DNA of 44,108 bases from Lingula anatina. Lineage: Eukaryota > Brachiopoda > Lingulata > Lingulida > Lingulidae. The notes under the pieces were generated by a model, which was not told the DNA's origin, did not search any database, and saw only the letters and a list, made by a program, of their open reading frames with translations. The stretch is from positions 8,970-53,077 of the forward strand of contig NW_019775563.1 of NCBI RefSeq assembly GCF_001039355.2, in the 5' to 3' direction. The position numbers were made by a program, and so were the translations under genes. Below are positions 31,731 through 44,072 of the stretch, piece by piece (position 1 is the first letter of the stretch; every line of letters starts with the position of its first letter).

Positions 31731-32072
31731 GGGCAGAGGCCAGGGCACATGTAGGCCTAAATGGAATGGCGTGCACGTTTATTTAACTAGTCTGATGTTC
31801 AGGTTCAGCTAGCGCAAAACCAAAATTATGATCTGGAATTAATTAATGATATAACTATTTGAGGCCTCTTGTTAAAAAGTAACATAGATAGCACAGCCCG
31901 NGCAGGGCAGAGGCCAGGGCACATATAGGCCTAAATGGAATGGCGTGCACGTTTATTAACTAGTCTGATGTTCAGGTTCAGCTAGCGCAAAACCAAATTA
32001 TGATCTGGAATTAATTAATGATATAACTATTTGAGGCCTCTTGTTAAAAAGTAACATAGATAGCACAGCCCG
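31731..32072. repeat. Tandem duplication of ~170 bp flanking an N
   Basis: Copies 31731-31900 and 31905-32072 are nearly identical (differences: cacatgtaggc/cacatataggc and small A/T indels), with an N at 31901 between them. It may be a true duplication or an assembly join. Confidence 0.85.
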
Positions 32073-33101
32073 TCTCATTTGCAGGGTGGGTGAGGTTATT
32101 GCTACGACCGTTAATATATTCCTCTTGATATTAAAAGCTTAAGTTAAAAGTTATAAGACGTGTTGTAGTACATGTTGACGCATTTCGGAGAAAGAGATCA
32201 TTTACAAATTCTATTTGAAAATTATAACAAATATATTGCACATATATAGTAAGTTTTCATTCAGTGAACCGTGTAATGGATGGACAACACATGGCACAAT
32301 GGAGACGACAGGCTGTGTAAAATATGTATCTGTCAATCATTGTGCATTGAGCACTCGAAATCCTTGGACGAGAAGCTCAGAACGGTGACAAGCATCATCT
32401 AATTAATTAATTTGTGGTGATAAATGGTGGTAATACTTACATTTAAACACACACAACGTTTTAAATTAGGTCAAAATATTCAAAATTAATTGTCAAGGCC
32501 TGGGCACACAAAATGTTCAAATAGAGGGTTATAAAGTGCAGAGGATTTCAAGCAAACTTAGGTTATCACCAAAAGTCAGATGAATGCCCGTTTGTCCTGA
32601 ACATTTGGAGTCCCAATGCACTGTAAGCAATAATTTCTACCATTCTGACATACAAGTAACAATGGAAATATTTTAAAAGGATTCATGTCATAAATATTTG
32701 TCGGAAATATTTTCCTTATACTTCTGCACCTTTACTATTTAATGACTGTGGTTGATGAAGAAATAGTGATACTCACAAATATACATTTGCTTCCATGCCT
32801 TATAAAAGCTCGACCTTCTGACTGCACCACACATACTGTTGCGTCTACACCCGACTCTGTCTAACTGCCAAGTGAGCAATCGGGAAGACAGCACGCACTA
32901 CATATGATGAACAACTTGTTGTTATGCAAATAACAACAGGTATAGCTCATTTTAGGTGAGGGGTTGTTACTGAAACTGTTCACGAATGTTCAGTAAACCC
33001 GGTGGTGATACCTTCATATGCTCAAAGTCGTGCAAATATTTGATGTCACATACGATACTCTATGAGGCCAAAAGACCAAAAGGGTCTAACTTGGCCTATT
33101 A
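32073..33101. other. Non-genic stretch with one TATA-like site
   Basis: AT-rich. A good tataaaag at 32801-32808 (+) has a possible start region 25-30 bp on and a donor-like aa|gtgagc at 32872, but no coding exon could be linked to it. Nothing else recognised. Confidence 0.4.
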
Positions 33102-33281
33102 CACATGTAGCCCAGGTGTAACAGGAATGGGAGTCCGCTAGTAACCGTAGTCCGCTTCCCATTACTTTGTACCTGTGACATTCGTCCATATACTAACCCC
33201 AATACTCCAATTAACTCTAACCTGTACCAATTATATGGGAGCCTGGACTTCCATTCCTGTTACATCTGTTTACCCTATGTG
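33102..33281. mobile_element. MITE with ~35-bp imperfect terminal inverted repeats
   Basis: Left arm cacat... tgtaacaggaatgggagtcc; right arm is its complement, ending in atgtg. About 180 bp, non-coding. Confidence 0.65.
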
Positions 33282-33319
33282 AAAATTATTCTTGAAAATC
33301 AGTATTGGTGTCTCTCTTC

Positions 33320-33332
33320 ACCCCCCCCCCCC

Positions 33333-33363
<31 letters not shown>

Positions 33364-33860
33364 GTAATGTCTACTGCCATGCTACGATACATTTTGCTCA
33401 GTTAGGGGAATTGGCCTGCTGACTAAAATTAAATTTTAAGCATCAAGCCCAGGTTCGCCATTCATGGAATTAGAGGTCGGGTTTTAAACGCAAACAATGA
33501 CGCGAGACGTCAATGATGTATGAATCATATCATCTCAAATTTCTCATAGTCTTATATAATTTCTAATTTCAAGAAGGGAATATTGGTCTGATAGGCCTAT
33601 ATTTTTCAGAAACCGAAGGGGGGGGGGGGTCAGGACCCCTCCCCCTGACCCCCCCCCCCCCCTCTAAATCCGCCACTGTCATGTTCTGGGTTATTTGTTC
33701 CTGTAGGGTTGGCGTAGAATTGTATTGCCTTTGTTGTGATCTGAGACACAATCGGCTGCGCCATCACCAAAAATGTATCGGTTCGTTTTGTATTTAAAAT
33801 ATCCGGCTTTCATAATAATAATAATAATAATAATAATTTCTAGTATGGCATTTTCCATTT
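33320..33860. repeat. Homopolymer tracts and third copy of the (AAT)n interspersed repeat
   Basis: Poly-C/poly-A tract 33323-33360. A G/C-homopolymer piece at 33616-33680, with aaatccgccactg, is a common end of dispersed repeats in animals. Then the element with tgatctgagac and caatcggctgcgccatc, and (AAT)n at 33811-33838. Confidence 0.6.
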
Positions 33861-34284
33861 TCAGAACATTTCACAATGAACATATTTTTTAAAAATAAGA
33901 ATTACAGCACTAAAATACAGAATTACTTTAATAGTTTAAAAACATTCATCATAAAGAAACGTTTTAAACTGTTAGCTTTTAGAGAGACTTTAAAACTGCC
34001 ATAGCTACTTTCAGACCTTATATTATGGGCCCTTAGGGCGCGTTCCCAGTGAAATTATCGTACTACGTGGATCAATCCAACTCCACTGGGACTCTCGCTG
34101 AATGCAGCAGATAAACTGACATGCCATGCCTCCTCGAGCTGTTTTCGTGTGTGCTCGCCTTGCTGAAGCTTTTTCACTTTGTTTTGAGTGCGTTCGTTTT
34201 CAGTTTATCTGAAATCATTATATATTTGCTTAAGTCCCCTTTATACTGGACAGCGTCCTTTCTGCGTCCCGCAGTAAAGGGCCC

Positions 34285-34342
<58 letters not shown>

Positions 34343-34345
34343 ACA
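34285..34345. repeat. (AAAT)n microsatellite
   Basis: About 14 units following a partial element end at 34234-34280 (cccctttatactggacagcg) related to the MITE at 34633-34851. Confidence 0.9.
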
Positions 34346-34632
34346 AAGATAAATAAGAATAAAAAAAAAAAAAACAATATTGACTAAAATGCGTATCTTA
34401 ACGAGTTCACATGTCATATTTCAGATCCATATTTGTTAAATAATATTTTATTGGACTTTAATTTGGGGAGTACGTTACTTTTAAAAACGGAATATAGGTA
34501 ATTTTGCGTTATTTCTATGACTTTATTTTGTTCCCCTCTATACCTCGTAACTTCTGCAACAATTGTCGTCTCCACAGTCACATTTTCTTATTGTTACAAG
34601 ACTTGACATCCCCGCCTAGCGTGCAGTTAAAA

Positions 34633-34851
34633 GCCCCTTTACACTGGACGGCGTCCTTTCTGCGTCCAGCAATCCGGCCCCATTTGAGAGTTTAAAAATT
34701 ATAATATTTTACGTGCCGACAACTGGCCGATCATTGAGCATTCATTCTGATACAAAATTAATGCTCGTCCCTCCTTATTAAGACCACAGCGATGCCAAAT
34801 TTCATGGTCGTAGAGAGGACGCAGAAAGGACGCCGTCCAGTGTAAAGGGGG
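34633..34851. mobile_element. MITE with ~35-bp terminal inverted repeats
   Basis: Left end gcccctttacactggacggc followed by gtcctttctgcgtcc; right end is the complement (ggacgcagaaaggac... ccagtgtaaagggg). 219 bp, non-coding interior. A related end lies at 34234-34280. Confidence 0.78.
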
Positions 34852-35182
34852 TATAACCAGCTTAAATGCGTGCTTCGGCACAATAGCAAACACGCATGAA
34901 TAAACTGCATCAATGGGACTATTTCCAATAGGAAGACAATTTTAGGGAGAGCTTGCGGGTAAAGATAGGCCTATCAACATCCTTTTATTTCATTTTCTTT
35001 GGAAAAAAACTATCATTTCTGCATCTATAACTCGATACATAATCTTTATTTTCATGAATTAAAATATTTAAGTTGTTTATCATATCAACATAAACTTGTT
35101 CATTGGCAATCTATCTGAATTATTTTTGTTAAATACAACGGCTTTCTGCTTCGTTCCCCCAAAGGTCAAAATGAACAAATAC

Positions 35183-35193
35183 AACATGGCGGC
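35183..35193 (+). promoter_or_regulatory. YY1-type motif with short uORF before the WSC gene
   Basis: aacatggcggc fits the promoter-proximal YY1 consensus and lies about 100 bp before the signal-peptide ATG. Its atg also opens an eight-codon upstream frame that ends in tga (MAANKNV). This fits a transcription start just upstream of 35183, but that is inferred. Confidence 0.4.
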
Positions 35194-35286
35194 GAACAAG
35201 AATGTGTGATAGTAACTATTTACAACGAAACTTTTCTGAGATTTAAAGAGGATGGAAGTAGATTTGAATCCCAACTACAATAGAAG

Positions 35287-36649
35287 ATGAAGCAGGGTGA
35301 AACATTCTATCTATTTCTCATCTGCATAAGTGGAATTTCAGGTGAGTTGAAGAAAAAACGACCCTATTTTTTTTCAAGGATTACATTTGAAAACGAGTTG
35401 TTGATTTCATTCAACACGTGTGTGTGTGTGTGTTTCTGTCAGTGAATATTTCACATCAACATAAATATGTTGGTATTTCATTAGTTTAACCACAATTAAC
35501 TCAATATTTTTTCGTCGACTTTAAAATAATAAAATGACTGAACAGGGGTTATGCAGACAAAGGAAGGCGATAAACTACTGGACCCACATTAAGGCCGGTG
35601 ACCATTCACATAATGCTGCAGCCTCAGCGCAGGTTAAGAAATAAAGATAAAATAAAACTCTGAAGATTTTGGACTGATGTTTGTTTGTGGTACCGTACCA
35701 TTATGGTTTTGATAGTCAAGGGTGAATGTGAACTATAACTTGCTGGCTGTTTAGCTCTGTTTAAAAATCTAATTCAGTGGTCAAGCATATTGGGGAAGTT
35801 TTCTCCCCCCCCTTCCCTCACCCTGTCACACACCTGCCCTCCCCCACACAAACACATCTCACACACACACATGCACACGCACACATGCAAGCTTATTACC
35901 AGTCAAATTCAAATTATGTTTGTACATTAAACTATGAAAGAATGAGGTACACATGCAGGCATGGATACGTCAACTGTTAAACCACTGCTTAGAAACCATT
36001 GTGTTTTACCTGCACATTTTTATCACTGGAAATATCACATATACAATACCACTCCTGTATAGCTAGTCACCTCATGGGATTTAAAGGCAGAAGATTGAAG
36101 GTGGTAATTGTGTCACTGTTGTTGTTGTGGTTACATCCCACCACCAATACTCCTCCACACAGATACTCCCCCACAGTATCCATGAGGGGAAGCAATGATG
36201 TGGGGGAGTATCGGTGTGCCTACATCAGCAATTTTACTGGGGATGTACCGATGCGGGGAGCTATTGGTGTGGGGTCGTATCGATGGGCATAATACACAAA
36301 AATTTACTAAGGGGGGTTATTGGATGGGGGGAGGGGAGTAATGTTGCGGGGGAGTATCGGTGTGGGGGAGTATCGACATGACCCCAGCAGTGTTTACTGT
36401 CTTCAGTGGACATAGAAACTGTATATAGAGATGTGGAACTGAATCACAACAAAGACAACATACAACTTGTATGTATATCTCCCCTTAGCCCAGATACCTG
36501 CTTATTTTATTATACAAATTTTATAATTTGCTGTGATCCTGGCCTCTTTAAAACTGAAATCTATGGTGCTGTTGAATAGAATACTCTTACACTAGTATAT
36601 CTTAATTCTCAACTAAACAAGCTTCTTGCATCTTAGATTTAAGTCCAAC

Positions 36650-36693
<44 letters not shown>

Positions 36694-37855
36694 GTGTTTG
36701 TGTTATCAGAAACCTGATCACCTAAAAACTTGTAATCAAGTGCTTTACAATACTGCTAAATGGAAATTGGATTTTGACTGTGAGTAGTTTCTGACAAAGA
36801 AAAAGAAAAGCTTTTATGAATCGCACGAGCATATACAGGCGGGTGTCATGTTGTATGAATGAAATAAATTAACAAGTGCTAGTTCAAAGGAAAGCAGCTA
36901 ACTTTGTTCAATTTCTATGTATTCTACACTGTTTCAAACAGATTGATGACAAGAGAGAAAAAAGCAGACAAACAATAGTTATTTAATGAATTTTACCTTC
37001 TGATCGATGGCTTTACTTTATGATATAATGGATTGTTGGTCAGATAATGCATCACATCTCTTTTCTAGAATGAAGGGCCGCATTCAGAACTGTGGACTAA
37101 CTAGACCGCGGGTCAAATATGGTGACCCACTAAAAAGCTTGCCATCTAATCCGTTAATAGACACTGAATAGATTCCCGGTGGAAAGTATTCAAGTGGGTT
37201 GGCCATTTTTGACCCTCGGTCTAGTTAGTCCACGGTTCTGAATGCGGCCAATGGATCCTAGTACCCTTTCCTGAAAATGAAGCGTATTTGGTCATGTGAT
37301 ATTGCTTGTGGCAACATTCTATCATTGTTTTTCTTTCTTGTGTAATTTTCTAAGAAAAAGAGTTCTTTGCAAATAACATACTAGCTAATTTTTTTTGTTT
37401 ATTTCCTGGAAATGAAAATGATTCTTGATCATCTACTGGGAATCTGTAGATGTTTGTTGTGACTGTTTTCTTTTCTTTTTTTTTTGTGAAAAAAGAGGAA
37501 GTAGAAATTGAGGTTTTATATATTTATATAACATCTATTTGAAAACGAAGTCTTTTCACATCACATAGTATATATATTAATGATACAGCTGTGCGGATAT
37601 GGTTCGAGAGGTTCTATAGGACGTGACTTTACAAAGGTACTAATCTCCCTTTTCATTTCTCCACAAGTTCGCTACTTGCTATTTATGGCAGTGTATTAAG
37701 GACTTTGCTGTTTTAAATATATATATGTCATTAAGGTAGGTGTGTTCTCTGTTACTGAATTTATGCTACTCACAAAAGAAAAATGTTTATGTAATGTCAG
37801 GTTGGGAAATTAAGAGTTTTGAAAATTGTAGTTGGTTGGATGGATAGATTGAGGA

Positions 37856-37889
<34 letters not shown>

Positions 37890-40800
37890 GAAGGCATACA
37901 GTAAGCTAACTGAAAAGAGTGGAGCTTTTTGCAAGTTGTTGGGCTTCAGCTTGACCCATTTTTCTGTTGTTTACAAACTCCCTTCTCTGTGCCAGGTCCT
38001 GCAGAAGAGATTCTTTTATTCTGACATTTACTCAGCTGCATTGCCTTTTCAAAGAAAAGACACCTTGTTTCAAGTTTCACTGATGGGGAAACGGTCCCCT
38101 TGTGAAACTTCTCTTGTGTTTGACAATTGAAATCCGAACTTGGGTCATCGCCTCTGTTTCAGCTGTTTTATGTAAAGGGCATTGGGTTGAACAGGAGGGC
38201 AATAACCGGAGGAACTGCAGGCTCCACTTCTGCTAGGTATTTTTATGAGTTTTATGCAGAAAAAAAGTATGCTGAGGTCAAAAGGTCATGAGTGTTTAAG
38301 GTTGAAAACTACCAGTAGGTCTCACTCTTCATACCAGTGATCAGAGAAGTTTGACTGATGGACTAAATGGTGAGCTGGTAGAGATTTATTTCCCAAAGGA
38401 ATTTCAGTTTGGGAAAAAAATGTTTTTATGCAGAGGTCAAAGTAAGCAGGTATGGATTTTATTGAAAAATTAAAATTTATGGCCAGTGTGGTCTGTTTGT
38501 TTTCTGAGAATTGGGTCATTTATTATTTGTAAAAATTACAGGTATTGATTTATGATGAAGAATATTGCAGATAAGTAGTCTTGAGTGAATAGAATTTTAT
38601 TTCTTTTAACTATTTCCTGCATATTTTTAAAGGCATTTAAAGTATATATACCTTTTTGCTGGCCATCAAATTGAGTCAGACTTTATTTCACTGATACATC
38701 TTTATGAAGGAAGGAGTGTTTGAATAATTGTATCAGAAAAAGTAGTTTCAATAAAAAAAAATATAATGTCTTGGCAAGTCCAGCAAAAAAAGGAAATAAT
38801 ATATATATTAATTATTATATTGATATTAATTACTGGTGGGCACTTGATGAGAACTCCTTTCTGAGATGACATATACCATGACTATTGCACTTAGCTACCT
38901 CATTGAAAGTGGAGTCTTTCTTGGCCACCTGCACTATTAAAAAGAATGTGCTCGAAAAAGTAGAGGGCTTAAATTTCTTTTGACGTCATTTTTGTATAAA
39001 TGATGGTTTTTTGTAAGTATTAAATTCAAGAAGTAAATTCAGGACATTTGTAGCATTAGTTACAAATATATACATTCATGCACGCGTGCGCACGCACAGA
39101 GAGAGAAAGAGATTTTGAAAAAAATATGTCTGCTAAGACACCTTACGCCTTGCATGTAGACTTTCATTTGAGTAGTGACATTAAAAAATCCTACTTAGAC
39201 TGATTTCTCTTTGAAGAAAAACATGTTCATGAAATTCAGTCAAATTATATATGCAGAAACATTTGTCTATTTATTTTCACCCCAATCTCTAGTGACCGAA
39301 GTGGATGCATTTAATTTTACATAGTAAAACTTAACTCTTTAAATTTAAGAAGTTAACTGATGTACATTTTACATGCAATTTGGAGCTGGTGATATTTTTT
39401 AATTGTCATTGAAATATATGCAACAGCAACAGCCAAATTGGCCCAAAATGGCTTTCTCCCTGTTCTAGTTATTTTTTCTCTTTTATGCCTCATTTAGCCA
39501 TCCCTGCTTTAGTCTATCCATCAATCTTAAAATGCCTCATTGAGTACGTTCAAAGCTCTGAATTCCTTCCAACCAGTGCATGTTTGTTTTCCAGGGTTGC
39601 CATGGTACCAGGGTTGTTTCCATGGCAATGGAACAACAACTACAAGTGATGTCCTAGTTCTTCCCAGGAATGATTCGCTGCCAGTGTCTCCTTCAGATTG
39701 CAGCCGGCAGTGCTTAGTAACAGGGTAAGATTCTCCAGATTTTGTTTTTTCCCTTTTTTGAACGCTTGATGTATATTTTTAGAATTATGTTGGTGCTTCT
39801 CATCTGGTGCCCACCTGTCTACTTGAATACATCATTTGGTTTGCAGATGTAAGCACGGAAGGCAGTTCTGAGCCATACTCCTATTACTTGTGATAAGATC
39901 TTGGAAAAATGGTATATAAGATATTCTAGTTTTGTTAATAAAAACCAAAAAAATATTTTTTAAAGGTTCCATCTCATTTTGGTAGAGTGATTTAAAAAAT
40001 AGAAAGGACAGAAATGTACACTTCCTGAATCCTCTTAGGGAATATATTTTCACGGCAAAAACTGATCAATCTTTTATTTCAGCTGTCAGAGTTTTAGGTG
40101 CCCCAACTAGGACATTATGCGTTACTATTTTAGTATGTTGTGCCCAGTTGCAAGTACATGTCAGCGTAATTACACCAGACAGGCAACTTGGGTATATTTT
40201 TAAACGTGCAGAAATCAATGGCAACTTCTGAACAGTTAAAACAACAGCAGAAACATTTGGCATTTATTTGTGATCCATGGTAACCAGAAAGAGACTGACA
40301 TATACCAAACTGAAGCAAAAATTATAATTGGTGATTTATAACAGATTTTTACAGAGAGAGTCCATCTTCAAGACAGTACCTTTAATAGTGCTTGTTTATC
40401 AAACAAAGTTTGTTTGTGGCTCGTGATGAATTGTTAAATAACACTATTTAAATAAACTGCTCTAAAACTTAGGATGACACCAGACTTTGTACAGAAACAA
40501 TTCAGCTGCCAGAACACTCATCAAAATGAAACGTGAAGCTGAACACCTAAGAAGATAAAAGTGATATTTTTCTCAGAATTCTTTGCTTTCGAATAAAATT
40601 TAAAATCTTAACAATAATTACATCTGGTGTAATATGATAGTGAGCCCCAAAATTCCTTTAACAGTCCACATGTATCTACCCTAGGTTCTAGATTCCGGTA
40701 TTGCCAGCTCGATCTTGATTTCATATATAACCCATATCAACAAAAGCGACTCCACCACGAGGTATATTTAGCAAGCTAGCTTTTACGTTTCTCTGACACT

Positions 40801-40974
40801 CAGGGGAGTACATGTATCCTACCATGTAAATACAGGTATTGACTCAAAGTATTACCACATTTTTGTCTACTGTACTTTCAGGTACGCCTATACAGTGGTA
40901 AAAGGGTCAAGCTGCGATTGCACTAGCGACATTACTGGTTATCTGCAAACTACTGAGGACCGCTGTAACAACAG
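35287..40974 (+). CDS. WSC-domain secreted or membrane protein, 5' part (three exons, 3'-partial)
   Basis: Exons: 35287-35341 (phase 1), 39595-39724 (phase 2), 40882-40974 (phase 2); all GT-AG, and the phases join. Exon 1 is a signal peptide, MKQGETFYLFLICISGIS, with a hydrophobic core. Exons 2-3 encode most of a WSC domain: LPWYQGCF, then a linker rich in Thr/Ser/Asp, the SDCSRQC helix with paired Cys, and GYAYTVVKGSSCDC followed by CNN. Cys spacing and the YxGCF / CxxxC / Y..v..g..C.C pattern are typical of WSC, a putative carbohydrate-binding module found in polycystin-1, Kremen and many invertebrate surface proteins. The last domain part (final Cys pair and C-terminal strand) and the rest of the gene lie beyond the window. 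The first intron is 4.25 kb. Which WSC family this is cannot be told from about 93 residues. Confidence 0.85.
36125..36380. repeat. Degenerate G-rich repeat in WSC gene intron 1
   Basis: Repeated gggggagtatcggtgtg-type units, with inverted copies at the left (cacaccaatactcctccac). Non-coding. Confidence 0.6.
36652..36690. repeat. (TC)n microsatellite
   Basis: About 19 tc units in WSC gene intron 1. Confidence 0.95.
37076..37249. mobile_element. MITE, family 1, second copy
   Basis: Ends ggccgcattcagaac / gttctgaatgcggcc with arms extending to ctagttagtccac; 174 bp. Same family as 1847-2024, in intron 1 of the WSC gene. No clear target-site duplication. Confidence 0.75.
37250..39594. other. 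Rest of WSC gene intron 1
   Basis: AT-rich, with a (GA)n run at 37858-37886. The 103-codon open frame at 37819-38130 runs through that microsatellite and has no splice or protein-family support. No exon recognised. Confidence 0.5.
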
Positions 40975-41225
40975 GTGAGACTTGTTGATAGCAGGTGTTA
41001 TGGTGACACTTGGTTGTGCGGTGATGTGAAGTCTGTGACAAAGATGTTTTGTAGCCTACTAAACCTACTTCCCCGAAGGGTCTTAGATGAGAATCTAGTG
41101 GATAATGGGGAAAAAAACATGTTCCATGAATGAAAAAAATTATAAAATTTTCTGACCCAGCTTCAGTTTTATTGGCATTTCAACTTGCATTTGGGCTCCA
41201 GCCAATGTGAATGTCATTGTCTGGA

Positions 41226-41632
41226 CATGACCTGGTGCCATGATCTTTAACACGATGCCATCCAGGTGTGACATGGTGACAGACGTGACACAGTGACAAC
41301 TAGGTGACATGCGGACAGTGGGGTGACACCATAATCCTCAGGTGTGTCACACTGAAAAGCATGGAGACAGGTGTTTCACAGATGTTATGTTGATATGTTC
41401 GTGTGAATGTCAGAGAGAGGGCATTATGTGACCTTGTGACATCATCTTTAACAGGTAACACTATGGTGTCCAGGTGTGACATGATCTGGTGACGAAGGTG
41501 TGACATGGTGACAGATAAGACACGGTGACATCTAGGTGACAGTGGGATATCGCTATAATCCCCAGGTGCATCACCCTGACAAGCATGTAGACAGGCGATA
41601 CACATGTCAAATTTTGATAAGTTCGTGACTTG
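41226..41632. repeat. Two ~205-bp tandem units rich in gtgaca
   Basis: The order catctttaacacg/agg, aggtgtgacatg, ctaggtgaca, cataatc, caggtg, agacaggtg, gttcgtg occurs twice (about 41226-41430 and 41431-41632), each built of shorter gtgaca-like motifs. Intronic. Confidence 0.7.
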
Positions 41633-42197
41633 ATGTCCTGGTAATAAAGACTCTAGGGCTGTTAGAGACTAAGCAATATCAAATTACTAAAAGAAGAATT
41701 AATTTATATAGAAAAGAATGTGTTAGTCATAGTCAGGACAATAATCCAGACCAATTTACTTGTCGTAGAAGTAAGCCAGAAAAAAGAAAATGAGCAGATA
41801 GTTGAAATTTTCTACCTCGTAACAGGTACCCCTCTCACAGGGTCCCTCTCACTGGTATCCTCTCAAGGTCAACCACAAGGTCAACAGCAAGGCACAGTGA
41901 CCTGTCATCGGTCAATTAACTTAATGTTTCTTGGGAATACATTCATCCCCCCTGTCCCCGTGTCACTCCTCTCCCCTTGTACGGCCAGGAGCTATGGGGC
42001 TTTTAAATCATTTTTTATGGTAAATGGAAGACTTTAATTTTACCTGATAAAATCTTTAATTTAGACTCAGCATGCATTTTTGGCACAGGCCATGTAACGG
42101 ACCGGTTTTAGAATAAACAGTTTCAGGTGTGAAACATGTCACCAGGAAATGAAGAAGTTAAATTCCCTTTCTCTTTCTCTCTCTTTCACACACATAC

Positions 42198-42201
<4 letters not shown>

Positions 42202-42254
<53 letters not shown>
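42202..42254. repeat. (GA)n microsatellite
   Basis: About 26 ag units. Confidence 0.95.
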
Positions 42255-42258
<4 letters not shown>

Positions 42259-43608
42259 TCACACACTATCCCAGGTGAATGAATTGAACTCTATTTTTAT
42301 GCAGAAGGGGTCTTGGGTTTAGAAGCAGTCCAAGCAAGTCCTTGGGACTTGGAGGTCCTTTCAGGTCACTCCTACACAGGAAACTTTTGAAAATATGGGC
42401 TAGCAAAGCAGCTCGTTTCCTCTTTCCTGTCTTTCTAAATTGAGTTGCAAATTTGACAGCTGTCTTGAAAATAAGCCTCTCACTGTGGAATTTACTTTTC
42501 ACAAGTTTTTATTTCCTCATTGATGAAGCCTTTGGAGTACCTTACCTTTTACTCAGCAGTTTGTGCTAATGGAGAAAGTGCTGAATTGCACGTTACATTT
42601 TCATTTGGCCCCACCTCTTGCTCTATCTTTTTCTCTCTCCTTTTCTCCTTCCCTCTTCTCCTTCTCTCTCTCTCTCTCTCTCAATTACCTTCTCTTGAGC
42701 ATGTCGCATTTAATTTCTCGTTCTTTGTCGTACAGTGCATAAAAGTTATAACCTAGTGTAAAGGGAACATAAGACGGACACATGAGATGGCTTACACCTG
42801 GCTCAGGATGATCGGCTTTGGCGCAGCGTCACAGAGACTTTTTTGTGTGGGAAAACGTTTACTGGTTACTCGAGCGGTGTTTGATGAAAAAATTCTGACA
42901 CCGGATCCGTGTAGTTCAAGCTCTTGGTTGACACAGTTCAAGTAATTCGCGAGTGAAAAATGTTTGTGTTGGGCAGGGCTGGGCAAAGAATTCAATATAA
43001 AGTGGTAAAAAGCTCACTAGAAATCTGTAAATTAGGTTTCTTGTAAACATCTGAATTGAGTATGGTAAATTTATTTTGAAAAATGCTTTTTAAAAAACAT
43101 TTATTTTTAACATTTTTCTTAAACAATTGAAAAAGGTGGATGCTAATTTTTGGTAAGAAAATTTAAGCACAAATCTTATGTGAGTAGCTATCCAAAAATC
43201 TTGAAACAATTAAATGATGAGAAAAAAGGGGGTCTTCTCAAGTTGGGTTATAATTGTAAAGGGGAGCAAAATGATTTAAGTACACATGCACTGATTAAGC
43301 AGACGGTTATCCTGGTTTTTGTCCTGTTAGACTTTTTTCTCTTTTTGTCATTGTACCAGTGTTAGACTTTTTTCTCTGTCTGTCATTGTACTACACTGGA
43401 TGATGTATTACGTGTGGAATTCAATGCAAGGATGTAATTGTTCAGTCTGGCTTTGTAATTTGTCTCAAAGGAAACGTTATAGCGTGGCAACTTAATTTTC
43501 ATGTTCTTCATTGAATTTTATACAGTTTATGTGTTTGGGCTTACACCCACTCGTTTATTGTGCATGGCGCTCACCGAAACATGCATGCATATGTGTGTAG
43601 GTGCACGC

Positions 43609-43616
43609 GCGCACAC

Positions 43617-43650
<34 letters not shown>
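43609..43650. repeat. (CA)n microsatellite
   Basis: Preceded by gcgcgc, like the run at 1503. Confidence 0.95.
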
Positions 43651-43653
<3 letters not shown>

Positions 43654-44069
43654 GAAAAAAGATTTTTTTTAGTACATGACAAGCAAACATTGTATTGTGG
43701 GAACTTTAAAAGAATATGGCTGAGTGTGTTTTATTTAGAAATCACCTGCTGGGGCTGTACTTTTATAAGCCAGTCAGTAGAAGCGGGATAAGGAATTCGC
43801 TGACACCCACCTGTGTTGTAAACAGCAGGTGATCGCAAATATTCTGAACTCTCCACTCTGATTGGTTGTTTTACCACACGGTAACTTGAGATTTCAAGTC
43901 ATTTCAAGGTACAGTGTGATGCTTGGCAGTTGGAATTTTTTATTCTCACTGGACTTTTGCATAGATGCTTTCCTGATTACTGGGAGATAAGCAGGTAAAA
44001 TATTGTTTTGATTCTAGATTTTTTCATAATTTTGTTGTGGAGTTTTGGTTGAATAATGGCAGTCAGACA

Positions 44070-44072
<3 letters not shown>

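Noticed and set aside
32290-32400. Possible - strand exon with ATGATGCTTGTC after an attag acceptor
   Set aside because: Frames stop within about 22 codons and do not join to the exon at 31552-31650.
33569-33751. 60-codon frame with ADLEGGGGVRGRGPDPPPP
   Set aside because: Reads through G/C homopolymers of a dispersed repeat end; such peptides are common artefacts.
37819-38130. 103-codon frame on + with an RERERERER stretch
   Set aside because: Runs through a (GA)n microsatellite within an intron; no domain and no splice context.
41720-42037. 105-codon frame on +
   Set aside because: No WSC-completing residues, no domain, and no acceptor/donor pair in the needed phase.
42266-42502. 78-codon basic frame on -
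   Set aside because: No recognised motif; lies in an intron next to a microsatellite.
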